In this document: positions 51,656 to 60,534 of the stretch, in pieces | How the letters are laid out: every line of letters begins with the position of its first letter | Position numbering within the stretch: position 1 is the stretch's first letter | Assembly: GCF_029714325.1 (NCBI RefSeq) | Contig: NZ_CP121666.1 | Location: 6,479,001 to 6,543,000 of the forward strand | Reading direction: 5' to 3' | DNA: 64,000 nucleotides | DNA from: Bradyrhizobium sp. CB1717 | GTDB lineage: Bacteria; Pseudomonadota; Alphaproteobacteria; Rhizobiales; Xanthobacteraceae | Position numbers and translations under genes: made by a program | The notes under the pieces: model-generated | Database searches by the model: none | What the model was told of the DNA's origin: nothing | The model's input: only the letters and a program-made list of their open reading frames with translations

Positions 51656-52365
51656 ACCCAGCGGCCGACGCGGCGCGTCTGCGAATTGCCGACGATGACG
51701 ACGGTCCGCATGTCGGCCATCTCGGGCCGTGCCTCGTTCAGCGAGACGGTCTCGATCTTCTCGTCAGCAGCGCTGATCGCGCGCGCGAAGATCACGAGGC
51801 GCTCCCCGCAGCCGGACTCTTTCAACACCGCCAGCGCGCGGCCAAATCCCTCAGGCCGGCTCGCCGAACGGGGGTTGTACATCGCGATCGCAAAATCGCC
51901 CTCCGCCGCGAGCCGCAGACGCTTCTCGATCACCGCCCACGGCTTGAGATTATCGGAGAGATTGATCGCGCAGAAGTCGTGTCCGAGCGGCGCGCCGGCC
52001 CGCGCGGCGGCCGCCAGCATCGCGGTGATGCCCGGCAGCACGCGGATCGGCAACGCCTGATATTGCGGCGCCTGTTCAAGCGCCTCGAACACGGCAGACG
52101 CCATCGCGAAGACGCCGGGATCTCCCGAGGAGACGACGACGACCTGCCCGCCTTCGGCGGCCAGACGCAACGCCTCGCTCGCGCGTTGCAGCTCTTCGCG
52201 GTTGTCGGATGGATGCAGCTTGAGGCCCGGTCGCGGCGGCACGCGCGAGACATAGGGCGCATAGCCCAGGATGTCCGTCGCGGTCGCGAGCGCGGCGGAA
52301 ACCTCCGGCGTCACTAGCGCCTCGCTGCCGGGGCCGAGGCCCGCGATGGTCAGGGTGCCCGTCAT
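51631..52365 (-). CDS. cobJ: Precorrin-3B C17-methyltransferase
   Basis: A 244-aa tetrapyrrole methylase that carries out ring contraction. LTIAGLGPGSEALVTPEVS, ILGYAPYVSRV, VVVVSSGDPGVFAMASAVFE, VLPGITAMLAAAARAG and FAIAMYNPRS are all typical CobJ motifs. It overlaps cobI by 4 bases. The next cob gene on this strand, cobL, begins 720 bases further on, with cobK antisense in between. Confidence 0.95.
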   Translation of the reverse strand: MTGTLTIAGLGPGSEALVTPEVSAALATATDILGYAPYVSRVPPRPGLKLHPSDNREELQRASEALRLAAEGGQVVVVSSGDPGVFAMASAVFEALEQAPQYQALPIRVLPGITAMLAAAARAGAPLGHDFCAINLSDNLKPWAVIEKRLRLAAEGDFAIAMYNPRSASRPEGFGRALAVLKESGCGERLVIFARAISAADEKIETVSLNEARPEMADMRTVVIVGNSQTRRVGRWVYAPRRVE

Positions 52366-53093
52366 TCGGCCGCGTCCAGATGGCGGCCCTTGCCGTGCAC
52401 GAGCACGATCGCGAAATAGGGACAGTCGGCGGCATCGATCTCGGCAAGCCGCGCCACGCGCTCGCCCGGCATGGTGCCGCGCTCGACCAGCCAGGCATCG
52501 TCCAGCCGCCCGGCGGAGGCGAGCGCGCGACGCACCTTTGCGAGATTGCGGCCGGTTTTCATGACGACCAGCGCGTCGGAATCGCGCATGCGGCGTTCGA
52601 GTTCGCCCTCGGGAAGCGTGCCCATCAGCACCGTCGTCACGTCATCACCGAGCGCGATTGGTTGTCCCACGCCATTCCAGCAGCCAACCATGCCGGGAAT
52701 GCCCGCGATCACCTCGATCTCGACGCGCCCCTGCAGGCGCGTGTGCAGATGCATGAAGGAGCCGTAGAAGTAGGGATCGCCCTCACAGAGCACGACGACG
52801 TCAACCGCGCGCGTCAGCCGCGCCAGGCGCTCGGCCCATTCATCGTAGAATCCGGCGAGCAGCTGCACGTATTCGGGGCTGTCGAATGCGATCTCCGTCG
52901 TCACCGGATACTCCATCGGATATTCGGTGACGTTGGAGGCCAGCATGCCCTCGACAATGCGCCGTGCCTGACCCGGCCTGCCTTTCTTGCGGAAATAGGC
53001 AACGTGTTGGGCGCCGCGCACGGTGCGATCGGCGCGCACGCTCATCAGATCGGGATCACCGGGGCCGAGACCGCAGCAGATGATGCGTCCCAT
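52362..53093 (-). CDS. cobI: Precorrin-2 C20-methyltransferase
   Basis: A 243-aa tetrapyrrole methylase. It begins MGRIICCGLGPGDPDLMSVR. It has HVAYFRKKG, VVVLCEGDPYFYGSFMHLHT and VIAGIPGMVGCWNGVGQPI, as in CobI. The start at 53093 lies 2 bases after the cobH stop with GGAG upstream. The much longer open frame to 53360 is antisense-like sequence inside cobH and is not used. Confidence 0.95.
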   Translation of the reverse strand: MGRIICCGLGPGDPDLMSVRADRTVRGAQHVAYFRKKGRPGQARRIVEGMLASNVTEYPMEYPVTTEIAFDSPEYVQLLAGFYDEWAERLARLTRAVDVVVLCEGDPYFYGSFMHLHTRLQGRVEIEVIAGIPGMVGCWNGVGQPIALGDDVTTVLMGTLPEGELERRMRDSDALVVMKTGRNLAKVRRALASAGRLDDAWLVERGTMPGERVARLAEIDAADCPYFAIVLVHGKGRHLDAAE

Positions 53094-53095
53094 CG

Positions 53096-53728
53096 CTATT
53101 CGCTCCGGCTCGCCAGCGCGTTCACGGCAGCGACCGTGATCGCCGAGCCCCCAAGGCGGCCCTCGACCGTCAGCGCCGGCACGGGTGGATTGGCCATCAG
53201 CGCGGCCTTGGACTCGGCGGCACCGACGAAGCCGACCGGACAGCCGATGATGGCGGCCGGCCGCGGGCAGTCGCGATCCTCGAGCATGTTGAGAAGATGG
53301 AACAGCGCGGTCGGCGCGTTGCCGATCGCAACAATCGCGCCCGCGAGATGCGGCCGCCACAGCTCAAGGGCGGCAGCCGAGCGTGTGTTGCGCATGGATT
53401 GCGCCAGCGCCGGAACGGCGGCGTCACCGAGGGTGCAGATCACGGCATTGTCGGCCGGTAGTCTCGCGCGCGTGATCCCCTCGGAGACCATGCGCGCATC
53501 GCACAGGATCGGGGCGCCCTTCTGCAGCGCGGCGCGCGCTGCGATCGCCATGCCTGATGTGAAGCGGATATGCGCTTCGAGGCCCACCATGCCTGCGGCA
53601 TGGATCATCCGCACCACGACCTGCTCTTCATCGGGTGTGAAGCGGGCAAGATCGGCTTCCGCGCGAATGGTCGCAAAGGACTGCCGGTAGATCGCCGCGC
53701 CATCGGTCTCGTAAACGTGCGGCATCAA
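53096..53728 (-). CDS. cobH: Precorrin-8X methylmutase
   Basis: A 210-aa enzyme that migrates the C-11 methyl to C-12, yielding hydrogenobyrinate. VVVRMIHAAGMVGLEAHIRF includes the catalytic His (about residue 43). PILCDARMVSEGITR and IIGCPVGFVGAAESKAAL are family signatures. It overlaps the cobG stop by 4 bases. Confidence 0.95.
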   Translation of the reverse strand: MMPHVYETDGAAIYRQSFATIRAEADLARFTPDEEQVVVRMIHAAGMVGLEAHIRFTSGMAIAARAALQKGAPILCDARMVSEGITRARLPADNAVICTLGDAAVPALAQSMRNTRSAAALELWRPHLAGAIVAIGNAPTALFHLLNMLEDRDCPRPAAIIGCPVGFVGAAESKAALMANPPVPALTVEGRLGGSAITVAAVNALASRSE

Positions 53729-54888
53729 TGCCCTCCCAGCAGGATGGAGGGATTGCCGACGATGTCGTCGCGGCTCAGCCCGCGCAGGATGGGTTCATCG
53801 CGTGTAGATCCGCCGCGCACGAGATCGAAGCCGGCGCCGGTCGCGACCAGCGTGATCGCGGCCGCGCCGGAATGCGCGCAGCCCTTGGCACAGCCCGAGA
53901 CATGCAGCCGCGCCGCCGCGCCGATGTTGGGCGCGAGCGCGGCTGCCAGCGCGCGGGTGTCGGCGTGGGCCTCGCGACAGCGCGGCGCACCGCTGCAGGC
54001 AATGACGCGTAGCGCCGGATCGTAGGCCTCGGTGATGAGGCCGGCGGCGGACGGCATCGTCCGCTTGTCCTCGCTCAAAACCATCCGCCATGGCGTGATG
54101 CGCAGCGCATGTCCGCAACCGGCGAACTGGTTGAGCGTCGCATGCGGCATCTGCCCGAAGGCGACGCCGACCAGCGCGCCCTGCGGATAGAGGCCGGGAC
54201 GCACTGCGGCCATGACCGGCATCGGCTCAGCCTCGCCGCCCAACGCCTCGGGCAATTCCGCACCGGCTGCGAGATGCGCGGCCATGCGCCCTCGCCCGCC
54301 CCTGGCACCGCCTGATGTCACGAACCAGTTTGCGAGCGCGAGCGCGGTGGTCACGGCCTCACCGCGCGCCACGGAACGGCCGAGCCTGGCGCCATCGGCC
54401 CGGACCAGCAGTCCACCGGCGCGATCGCGCTCGATCCGCACATCAGCGGAATCGCCGGCGAGAACGCGCGAGCTGCCGTCATCGACGGCGAAGCCGAATT
54501 TGGTCGGGAGCGCGAGTACGCTGTTCTCGAGCGCCTCTTCGAGCTCGGCGGCGAGCGCCTGGGTCTCGTCACCTGCGCGCCAGAACGGCGTCACGAGGAT
54601 GTTACGCCGGGATTCGGTGTCGGCGTCCGGATCGAGCAGGGCTAGCTGCGCGAGCCCATCGAGCAGCAGCCGGTGGCTGCTGTCGCTGACGCCCCTGATC
54701 TGCAGATTGGCGCGGCTGGTGACGTCGATCAGGCCGTTGCCATGGCGATCGGCCAGATGCGCAAGTCCGGACACCTGCGCCGCATCGAGCCGCCCGCCGA
54801 ACGGCCGCACGCGGACGACGAGGCCGTCGCCCGATTGCATTGGCCGCAGCGCACCGGGGCACCAGCCCTTGACCATGGCCGCGCTCAT
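53725..54888 (-). CDS. cobG: Precorrin-3B synthase
   Basis: A 387-aa sulfite/nitrite reductase-like oxygenase. LIDVTSRANLQIRGV near residue 54 is followed by the 4Fe-4S ligands in IACSGAPRCREA and VSGCAKGCAHSGAA (about 300-345). It hydroxylates C-20 and forms the gamma-lactone with O2, marking the aerobic pathway. It overlaps cobN and cobH by 4 bases at its two ends. Confidence 0.93.
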   Translation of the reverse strand: MSAAMVKGWCPGALRPMQSGDGLVVRVRPFGGRLDAAQVSGLAHLADRHGNGLIDVTSRANLQIRGVSDSSHRLLLDGLAQLALLDPDADTESRRNILVTPFWRAGDETQALAAELEEALENSVLALPTKFGFAVDDGSSRVLAGDSADVRIERDRAGGLLVRADGARLGRSVARGEAVTTALALANWFVTSGGARGGRGRMAAHLAAGAELPEALGGEAEPMPVMAAVRPGLYPQGALVGVAFGQMPHATLNQFAGCGHALRITPWRMVLSEDKRTMPSAAGLITEAYDPALRVIACSGAPRCREAHADTRALAAALAPNIGAAARLHVSGCAKGCAHSGAAAITLVATGAGFDLVRGGSTRDEPILRGLSRDDIVGNPSILLGGH

Positions 54889-57800
54889 GACGCCTCCCTC
54901 AGCGCCGCCGCGATCGAATTGCGGCGGGTCCGCCAGAGCGAGGCTTCATGCAGACGGGTGAAGCAGGTCTCCATCGCGGCGAGCGCCGCCGGATTTTCAC
55001 GGGCCATGAAGGCGCTGACGTCGTCACTGCCAAGCGTCGCGTCATAATAGAGATCGAACAGATGCGGTGGCACGGCGCCCGCCAGATGGGCGAAGGCAGC
55101 CATGTGCTCGAGCGTCGCAGTGATCTCTGCGGCGCCGCGAAAACCGTGGCGCATCATGCCGGCGATCCAAGCCGGATTGGCCGCGCGCGCGCGGACCACA
55201 CGGGAGATCTCTTCGGTCAGCGTGCGCGCATGAGGCTGATCGGGGCGCGTTGCGTCGAGATGATAAAGCGACGGCGTGGTTCCGCCGAGATGCGCCGCCG
55301 CTGCCGCCACGCCGGCTTCGTGCGCGGCATAATCCGCGGCGAGCAGCAGATCGGTTTCGGGCAAGTCCTGAACGTGGACGAAGACGTCGGCAGAGGCGAG
55401 CCGCTGTTCGATGCCGGCGCGGTCGGGCCTGATCTCGCCATCGGTTGAGAACGCCCAGGACGATGCCGACAGCCAGGCCTCGCCGGCCGCTTCGCGCGTC
55501 TCGGATGTGAATGCATCCGGGATCGCCGACAGGCCGACGCCGTATTGTCCGGGACGCGGCGCGAACACGCGGGAGGTGCGCTGGCGATACGGATTCTCCT
55601 CGCCCTCGTCGTCGCGCGACGCGAGCGCCTCGGATGCGGCCTCGAACAATTGCGCAAGGCCTGCGAAGACATCGCGGAACAGGCCTGACACGCGTAGCGT
55701 GACATCAATCCGGGGGCGGCCGAGCTCGGCCGGCGCGATGATGTCATAACCCGTGACGCGGCCGGAGGCATGATCCCAGCGCGGCGCGAGGCCGGCCAGA
55801 TGCAGCGCCATGGCAAATTCCTCGCCGGCGGTGCGCATGGTCGCCGAGCCCCAGAGATCGACGACGAGGCCCTTCGGCCAGTCGCCGTGATCCTGCAGAT
55901 GACGCCGCAGCAGCTCTTCGGCGAGTTTTATCCCCTGCGCATGCGCCGACGGCGTCGGCACCGCGCGCGGATCGACGGCAAAGAGATTGCGCCCGGTCGG
56001 CAAGACGTCCTGACGGCCGCGATAGGGCGAGCCCGATGGCCCCGGCGCGACGCGCTGTCCTGCGAGCGCAGCACGCAACGCATCGCGCTCCACCTCGCCA
56101 CAGGCGCCGCGGCCGAACACGTGCAGGCCGTCGCCGAACTGACTCTCCTTGAGATCGCAGACGAAGCGGTCGATGCGCGGGATCGCTTCGGCCGGCGCGG
56201 CCGAGGCATCCAGGCCGAGATCGTCTTCGAGACCTGCCGCGCGCGCCTCGTCGCGGATCGCGGCGATCAAACGCTGCCGGCGGGCGGGGTCGAGACCATC
56301 GGCGGTCGAATATTCGTCGAGTAGACGTTCAAGCCGGCGCAGGCCTTCCGGCACGGCGGATCTTTCAAGCGGCGGCGGCAGATGGCCGATTGTCACCGCA
56401 CCTAAGCGCCGCTTGGCCTGTGCGGCCTCGCCGGGATCGTTGACGATGAAGGGATAGATGACGGGGAGGTCGCCGATCAGGGCTTCGGGCCAGCAGGCCG
56501 ATGACAGCGCGACGGATTTTCCGGGCAGCCATTCCAGTGTGCCATGTGCGCCCATGTGCACAACGGCATCAATCCCCTGCACGCGGAGCCAGAGATAGAA
56601 CGCGACATAGGCTTGGCGCGGCGTGCGGGCGAGATCGTGATAGTCGGCATCGCGCGTTGCCGCATCGCCGCGCTCCGGCTGGACCGCGATGATCGAGTTG
56701 CCGCAAGTGATGGCCGCGAAATGAAACGCGCCGTCGCGGCAGCTTGGATCAGTCTCCGGCGCGCCCCAGGCTTGCGCGAGATCGTCCTGCAGCGATTGCG
56801 GCAGGCGCGATAACGCTGCGCGGTACTCCGCAACGCTCCAGGTCAATTGCTGCTTGAGCAGCGTCTCGCCAAGTGCATGAACCGGCGCGATATCAAAATC
56901 GGCTTTCGCGAGATCGGATACCAGCGCTTCGACCGAAGCCAGCGCGTCGAGACCGACCGCATGCGCAATCTGGTGCGGACGGCCCGGATAGTTCGAGAGC
57001 ACGATCGCCACGCGCTTCTCGCCGGCCGGTTTCACCGCGAGCCGCCGCCAGGTCGCGACACGCGCGGCGACGGCTTTCACGCGCTCCTCGTCGGGCCTGT
57101 GCGCCAGATGCGAGAACTGCAAATCGGGATCGCGCTCCGCAGCCGACTTGAAGCTCACCACGCCCGCGAAAACGCGGCCATCGACCTCTGGCAGCACCAC
57201 ATGCATCGCGAGGTCGCCGGGCGAGAGGCCGCGCAGCGATTCCGCCCAGTCCTCACGCCGCGCGGTGGAGAGCGCGACCTGGAACACCGGACACGATGCG
57301 GCATCGAACGGCGTGTTGCCGTCGTCGCCAATCGCGGAAAACGCCGTCGCATTGACGATCGCAGCCGCCGGATTTTGCGCGAGATACGCGCGCAGCCAAT
57401 CGGCAACGCCCGCCGCCTTCAGCGAGGTGACGAACACGCCATGCGCGTCAAAACCCTTGTCGCGCATCGCCGCGATGAGCGCATCGACAGGGCCGGTATC
57501 GGCAGCGGTGAGATAGGAGCGATAGAACGTTACCAGCGCGCGCGGCTTTCCCTCCACCGCGACCGGCGCCGGGATGACACCACGCGCGGGATCGTAAAAT
57601 CCCATCTCGGGCACCGTCATCTCGCCGACGACCGGACCTGCATAGAGTCCCGAGGCCAGCGCAAGCTGCGCGATCGCCGCTTGCGCCGCGACCGGGCCGC
57701 CGGTGTCGCAGAGCACCTTGAGCCGGCGCAGCGTCGAAACCGGCAAGGTCGAATACGCATCGAGCCGCGTGTCGTCGCGACCGTCGGCCGGCAGCACGGC

Positions 57801-58133
57801 CAGCACGATGTTGCGATCCTTCGCGAGTTGCCGCAGCGCTGCGAGCCCATACTGCCAGTAGGACTCGCCGCCGATCAGGCGCACCAGGATGCCGCGCGCC
57901 TGCGACAGCGTCCGCTCGATATAGGTGTCGACCGACAGTGGATGTCGTAGTTCCGCGAGATTGGCGAGCCGCAGCGACGGCAGGCTGTCGCGGCCACGCC
58001 GCCAGCCGGCCGCAAACGCGGCAAGATCAGAATCCGAATACGAGAGCACCACGAGATCGGCCGGGTCCTGGCCGATATCTCTTGGCGTCGCGGTCTCCTC
58101 CAGACCGCGGCTCTCGCGGAAGACGACGTGCAT
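54885..58133 (-). CDS. cobN: Cobaltochelatase large subunit
   Basis: A 1082-aa ATP-dependent chelatase subunit of the CobN/BchH family, shorter than some CobN proteins (around 1250 aa) but with an intact start (MHVVFRES...DLVVLSYSDSDLAAFA) and normal C-terminus. LIGGESYWQYGLAALRQLAKD, VHMGAHGTLEWLPGKSVALS, VIYPFIVNDPGEAAQAKRRL and the later WGSATMRTAGEEFAMALHLAG are recognisable. It inserts Co(II) into hydrogenobyrinate a,c-diamide with CobS and CobT subunits, which are not in this window. It shares one base with the cobW stop. Confidence 0.95.
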   Translation of the reverse strand: MHVVFRESRGLEETATPRDIGQDPADLVVLSYSDSDLAAFAAGWRRGRDSLPSLRLANLAELRHPLSVDTYIERTLSQARGILVRLIGGESYWQYGLAALRQLAKDRNIVLAVLPADGRDDTRLDAYSTLPVSTLRRLKVLCDTGGPVAAQAAIAQLALASGLYAGPVVGEMTVPEMGFYDPARGVIPAPVAVEGKPRALVTFYRSYLTAADTGPVDALIAAMRDKGFDAHGVFVTSLKAAGVADWLRAYLAQNPAAAIVNATAFSAIGDDGNTPFDAASCPVFQVALSTARREDWAESLRGLSPGDLAMHVVLPEVDGRVFAGVVSFKSAAERDPDLQFSHLAHRPDEERVKAVAARVATWRRLAVKPAGEKRVAIVLSNYPGRPHQIAHAVGLDALASVEALVSDLAKADFDIAPVHALGETLLKQQLTWSVAEYRAALSRLPQSLQDDLAQAWGAPETDPSCRDGAFHFAAITCGNSIIAVQPERGDAATRDADYHDLARTPRQAYVAFYLWLRVQGIDAVVHMGAHGTLEWLPGKSVALSSACWPEALIGDLPVIYPFIVNDPGEAAQAKRRLGAVTIGHLPPPLERSAVPEGLRRLERLLDEYSTADGLDPARRQRLIAAIRDEARAAGLEDDLGLDASAAPAEAIPRIDRFVCDLKESQFGDGLHVFGRGACGEVERDALRAALAGQRVAPGPSGSPYRGRQDVLPTGRNLFAVDPRAVPTPSAHAQGIKLAEELLRRHLQDHGDWPKGLVVDLWGSATMRTAGEEFAMALHLAGLAPRWDHASGRVTGYDIIAPAELGRPRIDVTLRVSGLFRDVFAGLAQLFEAASEALASRDDEGEENPYRQRTSRVFAPRPGQYGVGLSAIPDAFTSETREAAGEAWLSASSWAFSTDGEIRPDRAGIEQRLASADVFVHVQDLPETDLLLAADYAAHEAGVAAAAAHLGGTTPSLYHLDATRPDQPHARTLTEEISRVVRARAANPAWIAGMMRHGFRGAAEITATLEHMAAFAHLAGAVPPHLFDLYYDATLGSDDVSAFMARENPAALAAMETCFTRLHEASLWRTRRNSIAAALREAS

Positions 58134-59167
58134 CAGATGCCGAGTCCCGACCTGATCGCGGCCTCATCGATGTCGCCATGCTCGCCGATCACGACGAGCT
58201 TGGACTGCCTGAGACCCGCGCCCCAGGGCTTGTCGAACTGGTGGCGCACGCGCTCGCCGACGGCTTGCAGCAACAGGCGCATCGGCTTGCCCGCGACCGC
58301 GATATAGCCCTTGGCGCGCAGCACGTTCTGCTCGCGCGCCAGTCGCTGGACCGATGCGACCAGCGCATCGACATCGGCGACCTCAGGAAGATCGATCACG
58401 ACGGAGGCGAAATCATCGTGCTCGTGCTCCTCCTCGCCATCATGATGCGAGGGACGCGCGGCGAGATCGTTTTCTGCGGCGGCGCCGAGACCGAGGATGA
58501 CGCGCGCATCGATCGCACCGTCCGTGACGGGCAACATCGGCACGCGGCGCGGCATCTCGGCAGTGATCGCGGCCTTGGCGGCTTCAATTCCGGCGCTGCC
58601 GGCGAGATCGGCCTTGGTCAGCAGCACGATGTCGGCGCAGGCGATCTGGTCCTCGAACACTTCCGAGAGCGGCGTCTCGTGATCGAGATTCTCGTCTGCT
58701 GCACGCTGCGCCTCGACTGCATCCGGATCGGGCGCGAAGCGGCCGGCGGCGACAGCTTCAGCATCGGCAAGTGCGATCACGCCATCGACCGTGATCCGCG
58801 AGCGGATCTCCGGCCAGTCGAACGCCTTCAGCAGCGGCTTTGGCAGCGCCAGGCCCGAGGTCTCGATCAGGATGTGATCGGGCCGCACGGGGCGCGCCAG
58901 CAATTGCTCCATGGTCGGAATGAAATCGTCGGCCACGGTGCAGCAGATGCAGCCATTGGCCAGTTCGACGATGTTCTCCTCCGGGCAATTGGCATCGGCG
59001 CAGGACTTCAGGATCTCGCCGTCGACCCCCTCGCTGCCGAACTCGTTGACGAGCACCGCAAGCTTCTTGCCGTTGGCATTGGTCAGCAGATGCTGGATCA
59101 GCGTGGTCTTGCCGGAACCGAGAAAGCCTGTGACCACCGTGACAGGGACTTTTGCGAGCGAGTTCAT
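58133..59167 (-). CDS. cobW: COG0523-family GTPase CobW (cobalt metallochaperone)
   Basis: A 344-aa G3E GTPase. The P-loop GFLGSGKTTLIQHLL, the metal-binding motif NGCICCTV (about residue 72), ILIETSGLALPKPLL and LLTKADLA are present. An Asp/Glu/His-rich loop near residues 240-252 (SHHDGEEEHEHDD) is a likely extra metal-binding element. It is thought to deliver cobalt to CobN. It lies immediately upstream of cobN and overlaps the DUF1636 gene by 4 bases. Confidence 0.95.
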   Translation of the reverse strand: MNSLAKVPVTVVTGFLGSGKTTLIQHLLTNANGKKLAVLVNEFGSEGVDGEILKSCADANCPEENIVELANGCICCTVADDFIPTMEQLLARPVRPDHILIETSGLALPKPLLKAFDWPEIRSRITVDGVIALADAEAVAAGRFAPDPDAVEAQRAADENLDHETPLSEVFEDQIACADIVLLTKADLAGSAGIEAAKAAITAEMPRRVPMLPVTDGAIDARVILGLGAAAENDLAARPSHHDGEEEHEHDDFASVVIDLPEVADVDALVASVQRLAREQNVLRAKGYIAVAGKPMRLLLQAVGERVRHQFDKPWGAGLRQSKLVVIGEHGDIDEAAIRSGLGI

Positions 59168-59538
59168 TCAGCGGCCTCCGGCACGACGGCGATGGGGGGA
59201 ATGCGGGCAAGCGACTGCTTGCGGAAGATTTCGGGACGGCTGCGCCAGGGCACGAGGCCGTCAGGCGCGGCGGCATAGGCCGCGGCGCCCGCGAGCACGT
59301 CCTGCGCATTGGCATCCGAGAGGCGGCCATAGACATAGGACCAGCGTCCGGGCGCACTGAGCGCAACCGAGCAGCCCTGGCTGCAGGCCGACAGGCATTC
59401 GACGGGAACCACATTGACGCCCTCGGGCACGCCCGCTTCGAGCATCGCACCATGCAGGCGCTTGCCGGGTGTCGTCTCGCCCTCGCCAAGCGTCTGGCCG
59501 GCGCGGCAGGTGATACAGACGTGAAGTGTGACGGTCAT
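59164..59538 (-). CDS. DUF1636 cysteine-rich protein, first gene of the cob operon
   Basis: A 124-aa protein with five conserved-looking Cys: C8 and C11 (HVCITCRAG) and C48, C52 and C56 (ECLSACSQGCSVAL). The spacing resembles thioredoxin-like 2Fe-2S ferredoxins or a metal-binding chaperone. DUF1636 genes recurrently precede cobW in alphaproteobacteria (recollection). The ATG at 59538 has a purine-rich stretch upstream. The frame is open to 59619 without similarity. Riboswitch 3 ends about 110 bases upstream of the start. Biochemical function unknown. Confidence 0.85.
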   Translation of the reverse strand: MTVTLHVCITCRAGQTLGEGETTPGKRLHGAMLEAGVPEGVNVVPVECLSACSQGCSVALSAPGRWSYVYGRLSDANAQDVLAGAAAYAAAPDGLVPWRSRPEIFRKQSLARIPPIAVVPEAAE

Positions 59539-59644
59539 CGCCTCTTCCAGATAAACAGCGGGAAGCGAAGAGGCGCACGGACCATTCTCTTGAAGGCCCG
59601 CTTCCCCGTCGCGGAACACCCCGTCCGCCGGTCCAAAACTCGTC

Positions 59645-59820
59645 CGCGCTGGCAGGTCTCCCGGCTTGCGGAGCAGGGTTTTGCCCTTCGATCCCCGCCT
59701 TCCCGATTCCCGTGGGAATCAGTGGCTTCGGGCATCTCTCCGGTCACGGTCGCGGGGGCGGCTGCATTTTGGACCCAAATCTTGCCGATTCGGACCCTAT
59801 CGCATTCCCTCTTCGCCTGT
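59645..59820 (-). promoter_or_regulatory. Cobalamin riboswitch 3 (upstream of the main cob operon)
   Basis: On the minus strand GCGAAGAGGGAATGCGAT (about 59815) is followed by AGCCGCCCCCGCGACCGTGA, GAAGCCACTGATTCC, GGGAAGGCGGGG and the B12 box GCAAGCCGGGAGACCTGCC (59650-59668). The conserved core is recognisable, though it departs from the other two copies in both boxes (GACCGTGA instead of AACTGTGA; GCAAGCCGGG instead of GAGCCAGG). It precedes the DUF1636-cobW-cobN run. The divergent cobO gene starts 74 bases beyond its upstream end. Confidence 0.93.
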
Positions 59821-59893
59821 CATAGGACAGGAACCAACGCCGGGCCACCATTTGCCCCCGGCCGCCTCTTGTCAAGCCGAAGGACCCCGTCAG

Positions 59894-60529
59894 ATGACGC
59901 CTGAACCGGATACCCAGACGGCCGAGGAAACCGACGCCCGGCACGCCCAGAAAATGGCGAAGAAGAAGGCCGCCCGCGACAAGATCATGGCGACCAAGAG
60001 CGGCGAAAAGGGCCTCATCATCGTCCATACCGGCGCGGGCAAGGGCAAGTCCTCCTCCGCCTTCGGCATGATCGTCCGCTCCGTCGCCCACGGCTTTCCC
60101 TGCGCGGTGGTGCAGTTCATCAAGGGCGCCTGGGATACCGGCGAACGGCGCCTGCTCACCGGCCATTTCGGCGAGCTCTGCCAGTTCCACGCCATGGGCG
60201 AAGGTTTTACCTGGGAGACGCAGGACCGCGCCCGCGACATCGCCGCCGCGCGCGCCGGCTGGGAGAAGGCCAAGGAGCTGATCCTCGATCCCAATTTGCG
60301 CATGGTCGTGCTCGACGAGATCAACATCGCGCTGCGCTACGACTATCTCGACATCGCCGAGGTGGTGGAGTTCCTGACCACGCAGAAGCCTCCGATGACG
60401 CATGTCGTGCTCACCGGCCGCAACGCCAAGGACGAGCTGATCGAGATCGCCGATCTCGTCACCGAGATGACGCTGGTGAAACACCCCTTCCGCTCCGGCA
60501 TCAAGGCGCAGGCCGGCGTCGAGTTCTGA
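59894..60529 (+). CDS. cobO: Cob(I)yrinic acid a,c-diamide adenosyltransferase
   Basis: A 211-aa CobA/CobO-type adenosyltransferase. The P-loop [16 protein letters not shown] and Walker B-like [14 protein letters not shown], then HVVLTGRNA, are characteristic. It has an N-terminal basic helix with a K-M-A-K-K-K-A-A stretch. The ATG at 59894 lies just upstream of family-like sequence. The open frame from 59666 runs through riboswitch 3. It precedes cobQ by 5 bases. Confidence 0.95.
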   Translation: MTPEPDTQTAEETDARHAQKMAKKKAARDKIMATKSGEKGLIIVHTGAGKGKSSSAFGMIVRSVAHGFPCAVVQFIKGAWDTGERRLLTGHFGELCQFHAMGEGFTWETQDRARDIAAARAGWEKAKELILDPNLRMVVLDEINIALRYDYLDIAEVVEFLTTQKPPMTHVVLTGRNAKDELIEIADLVTEMTLVKHPFRSGIKAQAGVEF

Positions 60530-60534
60530 ATTCG

